Part shown: piece by piece, positions 36,395-44,844 of the stretch
How the letters are laid out: each line of letters opens with the position of its first letter
Position numbering within the stretch: the first letter of the stretch is position 1
NCBI RefSeq assembly: GCF_001663375.1
Contig: NZ_LCTF01000005.1
Coordinates: forward strand, 26,475-90,474
DNA from: Caldivirga sp. MU80
GTDB lineage: Archaea; Thermoproteota; Thermoprotei; Thermoproteales; Thermocladiaceae
Length of the DNA stretch: 64,000 nt
Reading direction: 5' to 3'
The notes under the pieces: model-generated
What the model saw: only the letters and a program-made list of their open reading frames with translations
Databases searched by the model: none
Told to the model about the DNA's origin: nothing
Translations under genes and position numbers: made by a program

Positions 36395-37240
36395 TCAACC
36401 GAACCCGGTTAATATGCTTAAGACCCCGCTCACAATGGCTAATGTGCCCAGTGTTGCTGTTAATAGAATTATGTGCCTACTCCTGGCGAACCTAAGTAAA
36501 GCATCAATTAACACTAGACTCACAAGGGCAGCAACCACTATGGATACCAGTATTACATTCATGTTGACATCGGATATGAGGGTGTGGAACAAGTGCCTTG
36601 TGAATAAGGCAGGCACTATTGAGGCCCCTACGGCAGCTGGTATCATTGATATGAATGATAACCTGAAGGAATCCTCCGGGTTTAGGCCAAGTAGCAGCAT
36701 CGTCGACACCGTCACGCCTGACCTACTGACGCCGGGGAGTGCCGCAATGCCCTGCACTGCCCCTATCAGTACCAGTTCCCATGTCTTTAACTCGTTCAGT
36801 CTTTTCCTTGGTACGTACCTTAACCTTGAGATGTATATTAGTAAAGCGTCGGCGATTAGTATTAGGCCGAGTATTATCATGGGTAACCCAATTCCAATAC
36901 CCTTAACCGACTCAGCCACCGTTAGGTAGAGTGGTACCCCAACCAACCCGGTTAAGACCGTTATAATGATAACATACTTAAGCATCATGTAGTCATATGC
37001 GCTCCCCCTAAGCACCAGGGCCTTTAAGATACCCCAAACCTCCCTCCTGAAGTAGATCAAGGCCGCCAGAACCGTGCCTACTTCTAGAAATAGGCCAAGG
37101 GCATAGGCCTGGTTGAAGGTTAGGTGCAGTGCGTATATTGACGTTATCATTATCTGCGTCTTACTGCTTATGGGCAACCACTCGCTGATACCCTGCACAA
37201 TACCGAGGGCCAGGCCATTCACAACATCCGCAATATTCAT
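36395..37240 (-). CDS. uppP: UppP/BacA-type polyprenyl pyrophosphatase
   Basis: 281 residues, about eight membrane helices. The family motifs GIVQGISEWLPISSKTQ near residue 14 and ALPGVSRSGVTVS near 165 are complete. It dephosphorylates polyprenyl diphosphate; in archaea the dolichol-like carrier for glycosylation. It lies upstream of rps9 on the same strand. Confidence 0.92.
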   Translation of the reverse strand: MNIADVVNGLALGIVQGISEWLPISSKTQIMITSIYALHLTFNQAYALGLFLEVGTVLAALIYFRREVWGILKALVLRGSAYDYMMLKYVIIITVLTGLVGVPLYLTVAESVKGIGIGLPMIILGLILIADALLIYISRLRYVPRKRLNELKTWELVLIGAVQGIAALPGVSRSGVTVSTMLLLGLNPEDSFRLSFISMIPAAVGASIVPALFTRHLFHTLISDVNMNVILVSIVVAALVSLVLIDALLRFARSRHIILLTATLGTLAIVSGVLSILTGFG

Positions 37241-37261
37241 GAAAAGCCCATAACCCGACTA

Positions 37262-38059
37262 TTAATAAGCGTTATTCCCATGGACGCTACCCAGGCTAAC
37301 CTTGAGTTCACCATTGCTGCACCTGATCGTCACGTAGCCGAAGTGCGGCTTCATTACTAGGGCCTTTACCCATGACCCTGGATTAGCAACCTTAAGCTCA
37401 CTGTTGAAGACGGGTACATGGGTGTGCCCACTGATGACCCAGTCATGGTCATTAACGTTGAGGATCCTCCTAAGCATCACCTCAAATAAGGGGTAGTTAA
37501 GTAGTTTAAGTGATATGAAGCTCAGTAACCCCGCCAATACGCCATCCTTAACTGCGTAGTCACCGTGCGTAATGTAGACGCTTCCTATGCAGTCAGGGTA
37601 ACTTAGCCTTACGGCACCCTGCATCGCCACCACGGTCACGTTATTAACCTTCATGACGCTTACCCTATGGTTTCCATGGACCTCTGGGTCGTGGGATGAT
37701 GAACTCATTAGGTAAAGAACCGTTAACCTAGCCTTAACGCGACTTAGCCCAAGTCTCTCAACTGCGTACCTAACCATAACACCCAGTTCAAGTTCGTCCC
37801 TGATTCTAATCCTGTAGTTAAACAAGTCACCCGCAATTACGAGGGTGTTGACGCCGTTAATCCTAGCCAAACTACCAATAATGCCTAGGTCCATTGGGTT
37901 GGCGTCTATGTGTAGGTCGGATAAGACCATAACTGCCCCTGAGTCAACTTTGAGGCTTGCCGTCGGTATGCCCTTAGTTAACCATGGTGAGTTGGTGACC
38001 AGGTAGTACAGTATGATGACCGCTGATGCTGAGGCTGCTACCAGTGCTGGTATATTCAT
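37262..38059 (-). CDS. Metallophosphoesterase
   Basis: 265 residues. One N-terminal membrane helix (IPALVAASASAVIILYYLV) anchors a calcineurin-like phosphoesterase domain: LSDLHIDAN (metal site 1), VIAGDLFNY, the GNHR motif read as VHGNHRVS, THGDY and ISGHTHVPVF. All metal ligands appear present. Substrate unknown. Its start is 3 bp after the stop of the START-like gene, so one operon. Confidence 0.85.
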   Translation of the reverse strand: MNIPALVAASASAVIILYYLVTNSPWLTKGIPTASLKVDSGAVMVLSDLHIDANPMDLGIIGSLARINGVNTLVIAGDLFNYRIRIRDELELGVMVRYAVERLGLSRVKARLTVLYLMSSSSHDPEVHGNHRVSVMKVNNVTVVAMQGAVRLSYPDCIGSVYITHGDYAVKDGVLAGLLSFISLKLLNYPLFEVMLRRILNVNDHDWVISGHTHVPVFNSELKVANPGSWVKALVMKPHFGYVTIRCSNGELKVSLGSVHGNNAY

Positions 38060-38062
38060 GTG

Positions 38063-38506
38063 TTATTGTTCATGTGGCTGATTTAAGCTGCCTAGGCTTG
38101 CGGCATCGTTGATTAGCCTCGTTAAGGCGTTGATAGTGGCCTCCCTTAGCCTACTGACAAGCCATGACTTACGTATCAGTAGTGGTATGGTGGGGTTAAT
38201 CATCCACGTGCTTACCACTTTATCACCGTTAACCTTAATCACGTGCCTACCCCTAAACGGCCCCCTTATGAAGTTGAAAACCACCGTTAAGTCGGCGTTA
38301 GACACCCTAACCAGAGCCTCACCTCTGTTGAATGGCCTCAGTAGGGTTAGGTTAACCAGAACCCTCAGGTAGGGGTCAGCCCTCTCAAGTATCTTAACAT
38401 CTCTGTGGAGACGCCAGTACTTGGGCATGTTTTGTATGTTGCTTACAACACTCCATATGGCATCCGGCGGTACATTACTATTCATCTCAATGGTTAGCGT
38501 TATCAT
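38063..38506 (-). CDS. SRPBCC (START-like) domain protein
   Basis: 147 residues. The pattern MITLTIEMNSNVPPDAIWSVVSNIQNMPKYW, followed by beta strands and a long C-terminal helix, is that of SRPBCC lipid/hydrophobic ligand-binding proteins such as polyketide cyclases and CoxG. Ligand unknown. It is the first gene of an operon with the membrane-bound phosphoesterase. Confidence 0.65.
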   Translation of the reverse strand: MITLTIEMNSNVPPDAIWSVVSNIQNMPKYWRLHRDVKILERADPYLRVLVNLTLLRPFNRGEALVRVSNADLTVVFNFIRGPFRGRHVIKVNGDKVVSTWMINPTIPLLIRKSWLVSRLREATINALTRLINDAASLGSLNQPHEQ

Positions 38507-38570
38507 TTGTCAAACCACCTCCCCACGGGTATTAATGCTTTTTGCCAGGTTAAAGGGGTAGGAGGGCCGT

Positions 38571-39200
38571 TTACTCAACGAAGACTGGTAGCTCGCCTAG
38601 GTGCACGTAGTCCCGTTCATCAACCCATGGCCCCTCAACCCACACCACAGCCCTACAAACTACGTTAGCCCCAGCCATCCTCATTAACTCCTCAAGCGCC
38701 TTAATTGTACCCCCAGTGGACACCACATCATCAACAACGCAGACGTCCCTACCAGCCACCTGGGTTACCGACTGGGAGTCCAGTATCAGTAGTTGCCGCC
38801 CCCTGGTTGTTATTGAATTGACCTCAACGTGCATGTAGCAGCTCATGTAGGCTTTAACACCCTTACGGGCAACCACAAACCTAGGCAGATTAAGCTCCCT
38901 AGCTACCCCGTAGGCCAGGGCTATTGACTTAGCCTCCGGGGTAACTATGATGCTGGGTGAGTAACGCTCAATTAATCTGGCCAACTCCCTGGAGGCAGCA
39001 TTAATGAATTCAACGTCACCCAGGACTAGCTCTGAGTCCGAGGCTATGTAGGCCATGTACTCGGCACCATTGACCTTGACCCTCCCTATGCTCACAATGG
39101 GCAGTAGCCTTTCTAAACCAGCAATCTTAACCCTATACGCCGGCTCACCATTATACTTAACAAGCCTCCTGTGCTCTAACATTAAGTGGTATTGCTTCAA
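38571..39200 (-). CDS. Purine-type phosphoribosyltransferase
   Basis: 209 residues. The PRPP-binding motif is VCVVDDVVSTGGTIKALEEL near residue 148; IVTPEAKSIALAYGVAREL near 80 resembles adenine phosphoribosyltransferases. It probably joins a purine base to PRPP for salvage, consistent with the adenine-producing MTA phosphorylase in this window. Exact base uncertain. Confidence 0.75.
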   Translation of the reverse strand: MKQYHLMLEHRRLVKYNGEPAYRVKIAGLERLLPIVSIGRVKVNGAEYMAYIASDSELVLGDVEFINAASRELARLIERYSPSIIVTPEAKSIALAYGVARELNLPRFVVARKGVKAYMSCYMHVEVNSITTRGRQLLILDSQSVTQVAGRDVCVVDDVVSTGGTIKALEELMRMAGANVVCRAVVWVEGPWVDERDYVHLGELPVFVE

Positions 39201-39330
39201 GGGTTAATTAAAGTTACTCATAATTAAATGTATTCTTAAATACATTGTTTATATTATTAATTAAATTGCACCATTAGCTGCGTTCCACCTAAGGCTTAAC
39301 CAGTTAAACCCCCTTGAGGTTGAATTATGC

Positions 39331-40026
39331 ATGACTGGGTTGAACATAAGGCCACCTGACGTTGAGGGTGTGTTCGTTAGGAGGATTAACAGGTTCATGG
39401 GTGTGGCCGTGATTAACGGTGAGGAGTCGCTAATCCACATCCACGACCCGGGGCGCCTAGGCGAACTACTAAGGCCTGGGATTAGGGTTTACGCGTACGT
39501 TAAAAGTGAAGGTAAGGCTAGGTATTACCTAACGGCGGTTAGGGCTGGGGATGAGCTTGTCTTGGTGAACTCAGCTATCCACAACCATGTGGCGTCCTGG
39601 CTCATAGACAATGGCCTACTGCTCAAGGGGTATAGGGTGGTTAGGCGTGAGCCCAGGTTCCTTGACGGTAGGTTTGACTTACTGTTGAGGAGGATGGATG
39701 GCGTTGAGGCTATGGTTGAGGTTAAGGGGGTGACCCTGGAGGTTAATGGGGTTGCCAAATTCCCTGACGCACCAACTTCACGTGGGGCTAGGCACATGGC
39801 TAGGTTAATCGACGCCCTGAGGGCTGGGTTTGAGGCTCACGTGGTGTTTCTGGTGTTTAGGCGTGGTGCCAGGGTGCTTAGGCCCAACACCGAGCTTGAT
39901 CCAAGATTCGCCAATGCGCTTAAGAAAGCTGTGGAGAGTGGGGTTAAGGCCTGGGCCTACAGGTTAACCCTGGGCGACGACTGGATGCTTAAGCCTGAGT
40001 GTGAACTGCCCGTGGAACTGCCTTAA
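39331..40026 (+). CDS. sfsA: SfsA-family protein
   Basis: 231 residues. N-terminal OB-like part (FVRRINRFMGVAVI, IHIHDPGRLGELL) and C-terminal nuclease-like core (DGRFDLLL, VEVKGVTLE, FPDAPTSRGARHMARL, HVVFLVFR) match SfsA. The D...ExK arrangement is that of PD-(D/E)xK nucleases; SfsA has been reported to bind DNA. Role in archaea unclear. Confidence 0.88.
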   Translation: MTGLNIRPPDVEGVFVRRINRFMGVAVINGEESLIHIHDPGRLGELLRPGIRVYAYVKSEGKARYYLTAVRAGDELVLVNSAIHNHVASWLIDNGLLLKGYRVVRREPRFLDGRFDLLLRRMDGVEAMVEVKGVTLEVNGVAKFPDAPTSRGARHMARLIDALRAGFEAHVVFLVFRRGARVLRPNTELDPRFANALKKAVESGVKAWAYRLTLGDDWMLKPECELPVELP

Positions 40027-40036
40027 TTAGTAATGA

Positions 40037-40321
40037 TTATTGACCCTGCTCCTCCTTGGTCACCACGTACTTCCTCAGGTAATACCTCACCTCTTCATTG
40101 AGGTTGTTGAGCGTGGTGTTGAGGTTTTCGTTGCTGTAGCCAGTGATCTTAATGAGGTTGTTCAGATATGATACGGCAGCTGAGAGTAACATTGTAAGCC
40201 TCTTGAGCTCCTCTGAGTACTCGTAGGCAAGTCTCTTATACCTAGCCAACTCACCCTCCCTCTCGGCACAGTACTGGGCCAGTCTCCTATACCTCTCATC
40301 GCAATTGACCTCCACCCACAA
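40037..40321 (-). CDS. Small coiled-coil protein
   Basis: 94 residues, mostly helical with heptad-like leucines (YSEELKRLTMLLSAAVSYLNNLI). TTG 40321 start overlaps the end of the MFS transporter gene by 26 bases, so expression depends on that gene. Function unknown; may stabilise or regulate the transporter. Confidence 0.5.
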   Translation of the reverse strand: MWVEVNCDERYRRLAQYCAEREGELARYKRLAYEYSEELKRLTMLLSAAVSYLNNLIKITGYSNENLNTTLNNLNEEVRYYLRKYVVTKEEQGQ

Positions 40322-41474
40322 CCACCCTCATTAGTAGTAGGCGGACTATTAGGAAGGCTGTGAATGAGCTTGCGGCTGCGAAGTAGTAGGCGTAGGAGTA
40401 GTGGAGTTGGTAGAGTAGCCCCATTATCGTGTTGGCTAGGAATATGCCAATACTCCTACCGAAGGACAGGAGCCCCATCCCCATGCCCATCCTCTCCTCC
40501 GGGGCTAGCTTCGACACTATCGTTGGTTCGAAGGTTTCCGTAGCGGCCACCGCAACGCCGAGTAGGAAGGCTGAAGGGTATATACCTGTTACGCCCATTG
40601 GTGAGAGTAGGGCGAAGCCCAGGGAGGCGAAAACACCGAGTAGGTAGCCTAGGTATGAGAGGCCCGTGTATTCGTTTACCCTGGACTTACCGAAGACATA
40701 GCCGAAGACTGCTGATGCGGCTAGGAAGACGCCGTAGGTGACCACCGCTAGGTAATCCTCGTGGGTGAACTCAGCCGTTGTTATAACTGGGAAGCCGAAG
40801 CTGTACTGGCTGAAGCCGAAGAAGAACGTTGACACCACAATCAGCCACAACGCCCTACCCAACCCCCTCAACTCCATGAATGAGGCTGAACCTGCGTTGG
40901 CATGATGCCCAGCGTTGACTAGGGCTATGAGAAGGGTCGACACCACCAGTGGCGCCGCTGATATTAGGAGTAGGTACTCCACTGGGAACTTCACGAAGAG
41001 TAGTATAGCCGTGTATGTTATTGACAATGCAGCCCCGGCTATGTCGAGTGCATGCAATATGCCGAAGGCCTCATTCCTCTCACCTGGGTCAGTGACCTCA
41101 GTCATCATGGCCCTCCTCGGCGGCGTCCTGAAGTTCCTAAACCACCAGCCAACCATGAATATTAGCAGTGCCTGCCACCAATACCTAGCGAATCCAAGGA
41201 GTGAAACCGATATTATTATGGCATTGCCGAGCACAGCCATCCTTCTCCTACCAAACCTATCACCAGCCAAGCCACCCAGGAACGCCATCAAGCTGCCTAG
41301 GCCGTAATTAATCGCCTCCGCAACCCCGTAAAGCCACATGGGGGCACCCAGGTAGAACACGAAGATGAGTGGGAACATTACCACCGCTGCCTGGTAGCCT
41401 AGGTCCGCGAAGAAGGCTGAGAACGATATTTTAAGAACCTCATTAAGGTTCCTCATAATGCGCCTAGCCAACAT
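40296..41474 (-). CDS. Major facilitator superfamily transporter
   Basis: 392 residues with about twelve membrane helices. The loop 2-3 MFS motif is GGLAGDRFGRRRMAVLG near residue 65. A second signature (APEERMGMGMGLLSFGRSIG) occurs near 330. Related archaeal carriers export drugs or metabolites; the substrate is unknown. Confidence 0.85.
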   Translation of the reverse strand: MLARRIMRNLNEVLKISFSAFFADLGYQAAVVMFPLIFVFYLGAPMWLYGVAEAINYGLGSLMAFLGGLAGDRFGRRRMAVLGNAIIISVSLLGFARYWWQALLIFMVGWWFRNFRTPPRRAMMTEVTDPGERNEAFGILHALDIAGAALSITYTAILLFVKFPVEYLLLISAAPLVVSTLLIALVNAGHHANAGSASFMELRGLGRALWLIVVSTFFFGFSQYSFGFPVITTAEFTHEDYLAVVTYGVFLAASAVFGYVFGKSRVNEYTGLSYLGYLLGVFASLGFALLSPMGVTGIYPSAFLLGVAVAATETFEPTIVSKLAPEERMGMGMGLLSFGRSIGIFLANTIMGLLYQLHYSYAYYFAAASSFTAFLIVRLLLMRVVVGGGQLR

Positions 41475-41497
41475 GGGTTTAAATGCCTTACCTTAAC

Positions 41498-42022
41498 CTA
41501 AACCTTGCTTACCTCCCCTATATCCGTGTTGACGGCTTCGTAATGCTCCCTATACTTCAAAGCCTCTATATCGCAATTCACGAACCTACCCCTAGTCACC
41601 ACAACCTCCCTGGCGTCCACGTTTATCAACGTCACGTCCTCACCCTCAACATGGTCAACATCTCCATGAACAACCTTAACCACCTTACCCGCAACCTTCT
41701 CAACATCAACATTAACCAAGGTAACCTCCTCACCCTCAACGGATTCCAGGTCGCTGTTCTCAATTCTAACCCGCCTACCCTTAACGACCTTAATGTTATC
41801 CGGTGGGTTTGTTAAGTTCACCTCCTCACCCTGCACCACACCACCCGCTGCCTCAACCGTATGCTTACCACCGCCCTTCCCGACGTTAACCCTGACAACT
41901 GAGCCACCGCCGCTTAGGTTTATGGTCACCACACCTAGGTTAATCCTCCTGAACCTACCACTCCTAATTGCCCTAGACCTACCGCTGAAGTACTCGTAAT
42001 ACCTGTCAAACCTCTCAGCCAT
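41498..42022 (-). CDS. Beta-repeat protein (bactofilin/DUF4097-like), last gene of a coupled operon
   Basis: 174 residues made of short repeating beta units, for example VEGEEVTLVNVDVEKV then VEGEDVTLINVDAREV, with a spacing of about 16-25 residues; the first half has GVVTINLSGGGSVVRVNVG. This is the rhythm of a beta-helix or bactofilin-like polymer and of DUF4097 putative adhesins. No signal peptide. Its ATG overlaps the stop of the 39-aa gene (TAATG). A scaffold at the membrane is an inference from the neighbours. Confidence 0.55.
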   Translation of the reverse strand: MAERFDRYYEYFSGRSRAIRSGRFRRINLGVVTINLSGGGSVVRVNVGKGGGKHTVEAAGGVVQGEEVNLTNPPDNIKVVKGRRVRIENSDLESVEGEEVTLVNVDVEKVAGKVVKVVHGDVDHVEGEDVTLINVDAREVVVTRGRFVNCDIEALKYREHYEAVNTDIGEVSKV

Positions 42023-42141
42023 TACCTCACCCTTAACATTTCCCTAATCTCACCGAGTAGCTGCTTCATCTCCCTGATTCTATCCCTAATCCTCTCCATA
42101 ACCTCCTCATCACTTAACTCTGCGTATTTAAGCTCGCTCAT
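42022..42141 (-). CDS. 39-aa coiled-coil peptide
   Basis: A tiny gene, start ATG 42141, product MSELKYAELSDEEVMERI and onward to LRVR: almost wholly helical and charged, with leucine/isoleucine heptads (IRDRIREMKQLLGEIREML). It overlaps the stop of the upstream gene by ATGA and the start of the next by TAATG. Conserved coupling on both sides argues it is real. It could pair with the coiled coil of its upstream neighbour. Confidence 0.6.
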   Translation of the reverse strand: MSELKYAELSDEEVMERIRDRIREMKQLLGEIREMLRVR

Positions 42142-42476
42142 TCACTCACCTTCTTCAACTCATCCCTAATGTCCTTAAGTATTGCGTTGACGTCGTCAAG
42201 CTCCTCCAGTAGCGCCCTAATGAACGCCCTATAGGTGTTCAACTGCCTATTCAAGGCGTTCACCTGCTCATCAACGCTGTCCAGCACTGGTACAAAGGCT
42301 ACTATGGCCATGACGGCGCCCCAGAATATGGCAAGGGCACCCAGTATAGTGGCGGCTAGCAGGAAGGGCCATGAACCTATCTTGAAGGCCATGTAGAATA
42401 GGGCTATGGGCACCCCGGCACCCACCACTAGGCCGGATATCAGCATCACTGCTATTGAGGAGTACGGTAGCTTCAC
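42138..42476 (-). CDS. Two-helix membrane protein with C-terminal coiled coil
   Basis: 112 residues: two hydrophobic helices (IAVMLISGLVVGAGVPIALF and FLLAATILGALAIFWGAVMA) followed by a cytosolic coiled coil (VDEQVNALNRQLNTYRAFI then LEELDDVNAILKDI). Starts 4 bp inside the HTH gene and overlaps the next gene, so co-translated. It would tether the operon's products to the membrane. No known family. Confidence 0.6.
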   Translation of the reverse strand: MKLPYSSIAVMLISGLVVGAGVPIALFYMAFKIGSWPFLLAATILGALAIFWGAVMAIVAFVPVLDSVDEQVNALNRQLNTYRAFIRALLEELDDVNAILKDIRDELKKVSE

Positions 42477-42799
42477 CTGTACCGCTCCGCCAAACGCTCC
42501 AGTAGCTGCCTGTCTATGACTAACCTGAAGTCCCTCACCCTGTAAACCTTCCTCAGGTGTGGCCTTGGCTGCTCCTCCACCACGTAGGAGCCCTCTATTA
42601 GGCCAGCCTCCTCCAGGATCTTCAGGTGCATGTGGGCTAGGGCGTAGGGTATGTGGAGTGACTGGGCCACGTCCTGTATGAACGTTGGGTTCTTCGCCAG
42701 CATTAGCAGTATCCTCACCCTTAACGGGTTTGACAATGCCCTCCCAACCCTCACCAGGTCCTCCATGGACTCCACTTTTAAACTCATAAACTCAACCAT
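42473..42799 (-). CDS. ArsR-like winged-helix regulator
   Basis: 108 residues. HTH core ALSNPLRVRILLMLAKNPTF, then DVAQSLHIPYALAHMHLKILEEAGLI and a wing (YVVEEQPRPHLRKVYRV), an ArsR-type winged helix with no metal-binding cysteines. A strong SD-like gaggtgaggtg lies before the ATG, unusual for a first gene here. It leads a four-gene operon and probably regulates it. Confidence 0.78.
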   Translation of the reverse strand: MVEFMSLKVESMEDLVRVGRALSNPLRVRILLMLAKNPTFIQDVAQSLHIPYALAHMHLKILEEAGLIEGSYVVEEQPRPHLRKVYRVRDFRLVIDRQLLERLAERYR

Positions 42800-42871
42800 T
42801 CACCTCACCTCTAATTATTGCATACCTAGCTATTAAGATTGACGCTGAGGAATAAACAAGCAAACCCAGCA

Positions 42872-42999
42872 ACCGTCTCTCCGGAGGCGGTGGTTTTTCC
42901 ACCGTCTCCTTCTCGACGGTCTCCCTGGGCCCCCTCACCGTAGTGGCTCCCTCCCTGTCGCCGGGGGTTCCCAGCCTCTGCGGGTCTTGGAAACCCAGG
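42872..42999 (-). ncRNA. Conserved structured element beside tnpB-like gene, copy 1
   Basis: This 128-bp segment is the reverse complement of a close match at 51838-51976. Read on the minus strand it runs from ctgggtttcc through gaggggggcccagggag-type blocks to ctccggagagacggt. Internal pairing includes ACCGTC/GACGGT around gagaagga, and GGGTTTCC with GGGAACCC. Similarity between the copies ends sharply at gacggt. It is divergent from the tnpB-like gene. The last block also resembles the 3' end element at 150-200 (actgaaCCCGCC...ctccgga). An omega-RNA-like or transposon-end RNA is plausible. Confidence 0.55.
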
Positions 43000-43056
43000 G
43001 TAACCAGTGAGAGTGATAGAGACGGGTTTATAAGTCTAACTGGGGGATATCTCTCT

Positions 43057-44148
43057 GTGAGTTATGTAACTCTTAGGCTTCCGTTTAATATCAATGGTGA
43101 TATGGCTAGGGAGTTGCTATCGACTGCTTGGTGGTTTAAGATAGCTACGCATAGAGTGTTAGGTGTAGCTAGGCAACAGCAGATCCTGCCCGCTACTAAG
43201 ATTGGTTGGGTGAATGTGTTTAGGAGCATTGCCTACGAAATTATTCCGAATCGTAGGTATGCTGACGGTGCCGTGACCCTCGTAATGAGCATCTACGAGT
43301 CTTGCAGGGCGTTGGGCATTGACTTTAGGAGCGTTGAGCTGTCTGACTGGCTCATGTTCCAGCAGAGTGAGCTTGAGTACCCAGCGAAGAGTATCACCTT
43401 GAGGCCGGGCTATGAGTTCCACATCACCACGGTCAGGTATGATGGGTTGATTAGTAGGGTTGTTGTTAGGCCAACCGTGCCGGAGAATTACAAGGGGTTG
43501 CTCGATGCAGTCCTCACTAGGCATGTTAAGTACATGGGTAGGGTTATGATTAGGGACTACGGTGTCAGGGACAATCAATTGTGGATTCGTGGTGAGGTTC
43601 ATATGACAGTACCGCTGGACATCTACTACGAGCACATGGCTAGGCATAAGCGAAATAATGGTAAGCTCATTGGTGGCGTTGACGTTAACACCGATAGGAT
43701 TAATTTGGCAATTATCGACAGTATTGGTAGGCTAATAGACCACAAAACATTCTGGTTCAGTGAAACAACGGCACGTGGCTTCCTCAAGCATAGGGCTTGG
43801 AGTATTATTGGTATGAGGATTCACGAGTTGCTAGAGTATGCTTATAACCATGGTGTTAAGACCTTGTTCCTAGAGAACCCGGAGATTCTTGGCAGGCTGA
43901 AGCTAATGTGGGTTTGGAATGGTGGTAGAAATCATGAGAATTATAACTATAAAGTCATGATCTTCAGAAGCACGATCATCGAGAAGATAGCATTGAAGGC
44001 ACCACTATATAGCATAGAGACTAAATACGTGAACCCAAGGGGAACAACAAACTCTAAAGAACACGACGAATTAATGAGGAAGTACAGGCTAGACAAACAC
44101 ACAGCATCAGCATACCTAACAGCCCTAAAAGGACTCACCCACCAATGA
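43057..44148 (+). CDS. TnpB-related RuvC nuclease without zinc finger
   Basis: About 363 residues. GTG 43057 is preferred because a TATA-like gggtttataagtc lies 25-30 bp upstream; the open frame extends further back across the structured element. RuvC-I is GGVDVNTDRINLAII near residue 205, RuvC-II TLFLENPEILG near 272, and RuvC-III KYRLDKHTASAYLTALK at the end, so all three acidic residues are present. Between them, where TnpB has CxxC...CxxC, this has YVNPRGTTNSKEHDE with no cysteine. It therefore belongs to a separate archaeal TnpB-like branch. Its end overlaps the truncated ABC permease gene. Confidence 0.8.
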   Translation: MSYVTLRLPFNINGDMARELLSTAWWFKIATHRVLGVARQQQILPATKIGWVNVFRSIAYEIIPNRRYADGAVTLVMSIYESCRALGIDFRSVELSDWLMFQQSELEYPAKSITLRPGYEFHITTVRYDGLISRVVVRPTVPENYKGLLDAVLTRHVKYMGRVMIRDYGVRDNQLWIRGEVHMTVPLDIYYEHMARHKRNNGKLIGGVDVNTDRINLAIIDSIGRLIDHKTFWFSETTARGFLKHRAWSIIGMRIHELLEYAYNHGVKTLFLENPEILGRLKLMWVWNGGRNHENYNYKVMIFRSTIIEKIALKAPLYSIETKYVNPRGTTNSKEHDELMRKYRLDKHTASAYLTALKGLTHQ

Positions 44149-44844
44149 ACATGAGCAACCGCAAATAATAATGAAAACAGAAACAGCCCTAATAAGCTCC
44201 ATTGGGTTAAGAACCAGTGAGCCGTGTATGGCGAGGGCCATGTAGGTTGTTGGTAGGGCAAGGCTGACTAACCTAATGGCCTGGGGTAGTATGGTTATTG
44301 GGTAGTAGACTGGGGCCAGCAGTAGTAGTGGCCAGGGTATTACCTGGCTAACCTGGTTGGTAATCCTGTAGTTCCTAACCCCAATACCCAGTGCATAGCC
44401 GAGGAGTGATGAGGAGAGCGCAATCACTAAGGCGGTCGCCAGAGTAGTCATTATCTGCGCCACGCCATAACGCACCCCAAGTATCGCCATGGATAGTAGC
44501 AGGAGCGATGCGATGGATGGTAGCGTTAATAGTAGGGTCTGGGTTATGTAACCCAGCGCAATGTCCCAATGGTCAGCCCCGTTTGAGAAGAGCACCGTGT
44601 ATATTGTTGAACCACGCCTAATGTAGGCCATGTCCTGGGCAGTGCCTATGAAGGGTATTAGGAAGCTTGTGTTAACCACCGTACCCACCATGAAGTATTG
44701 GAGGTATTGGGGATTCCCCACTATCCTGAGTAGGGTTAGCCATAGTACTGGGAATATTAGCGTGAAGCCAACCCCAGCGTATACCCAGCTCCTGCTGCTG
44801 AGCAATATGTACTTTGATATGACCATAGCCCTACTCAGCCTCAT
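44125..44844 (-). CDS. ABC-2 type permease, C-terminus altered by transposon insertion
   Basis: About 239 residues from ATG 44844, which overlaps the ATPase stop by 14 bp. Five to six hydrophobic helices are visible. The last residues (IIICGCSCSLVGESF) run into the 3' end of the TnpB-like gene and do not look like a normal C-terminal helix and tail, so the gene was probably cut and fused to transposon sequence near 44150-44190. Function may be reduced. The transporter's substrate is unknown. Confidence 0.72.
   Translation of the reverse strand: MRLSRAMVISKYILLSSRSWVYAGVGFTLIFPVLWLTLLRIVGNPQYLQYFMVGTVVNTSFLIPFIGTAQDMAYIRRGSTIYTVLFSNGADHWDIALGYITQTLLLTLPSIASLLLLSMAILGVRYGVAQIMTTLATALVIALSSSLLGYALGIGVRNYRITNQVSQVIPWPLLLLAPVYYPITILPQAIRLVSLALPTTYMALAIHGSLVLNPMELIRAVSVFIIICGCSCSLVGESF

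Noticed and set aside
42943..43056. N-terminal extension of the TnpB-like protein
   Set aside because: It lies within the structured element and before the TATA box; GTG 43057 is the likelier start.
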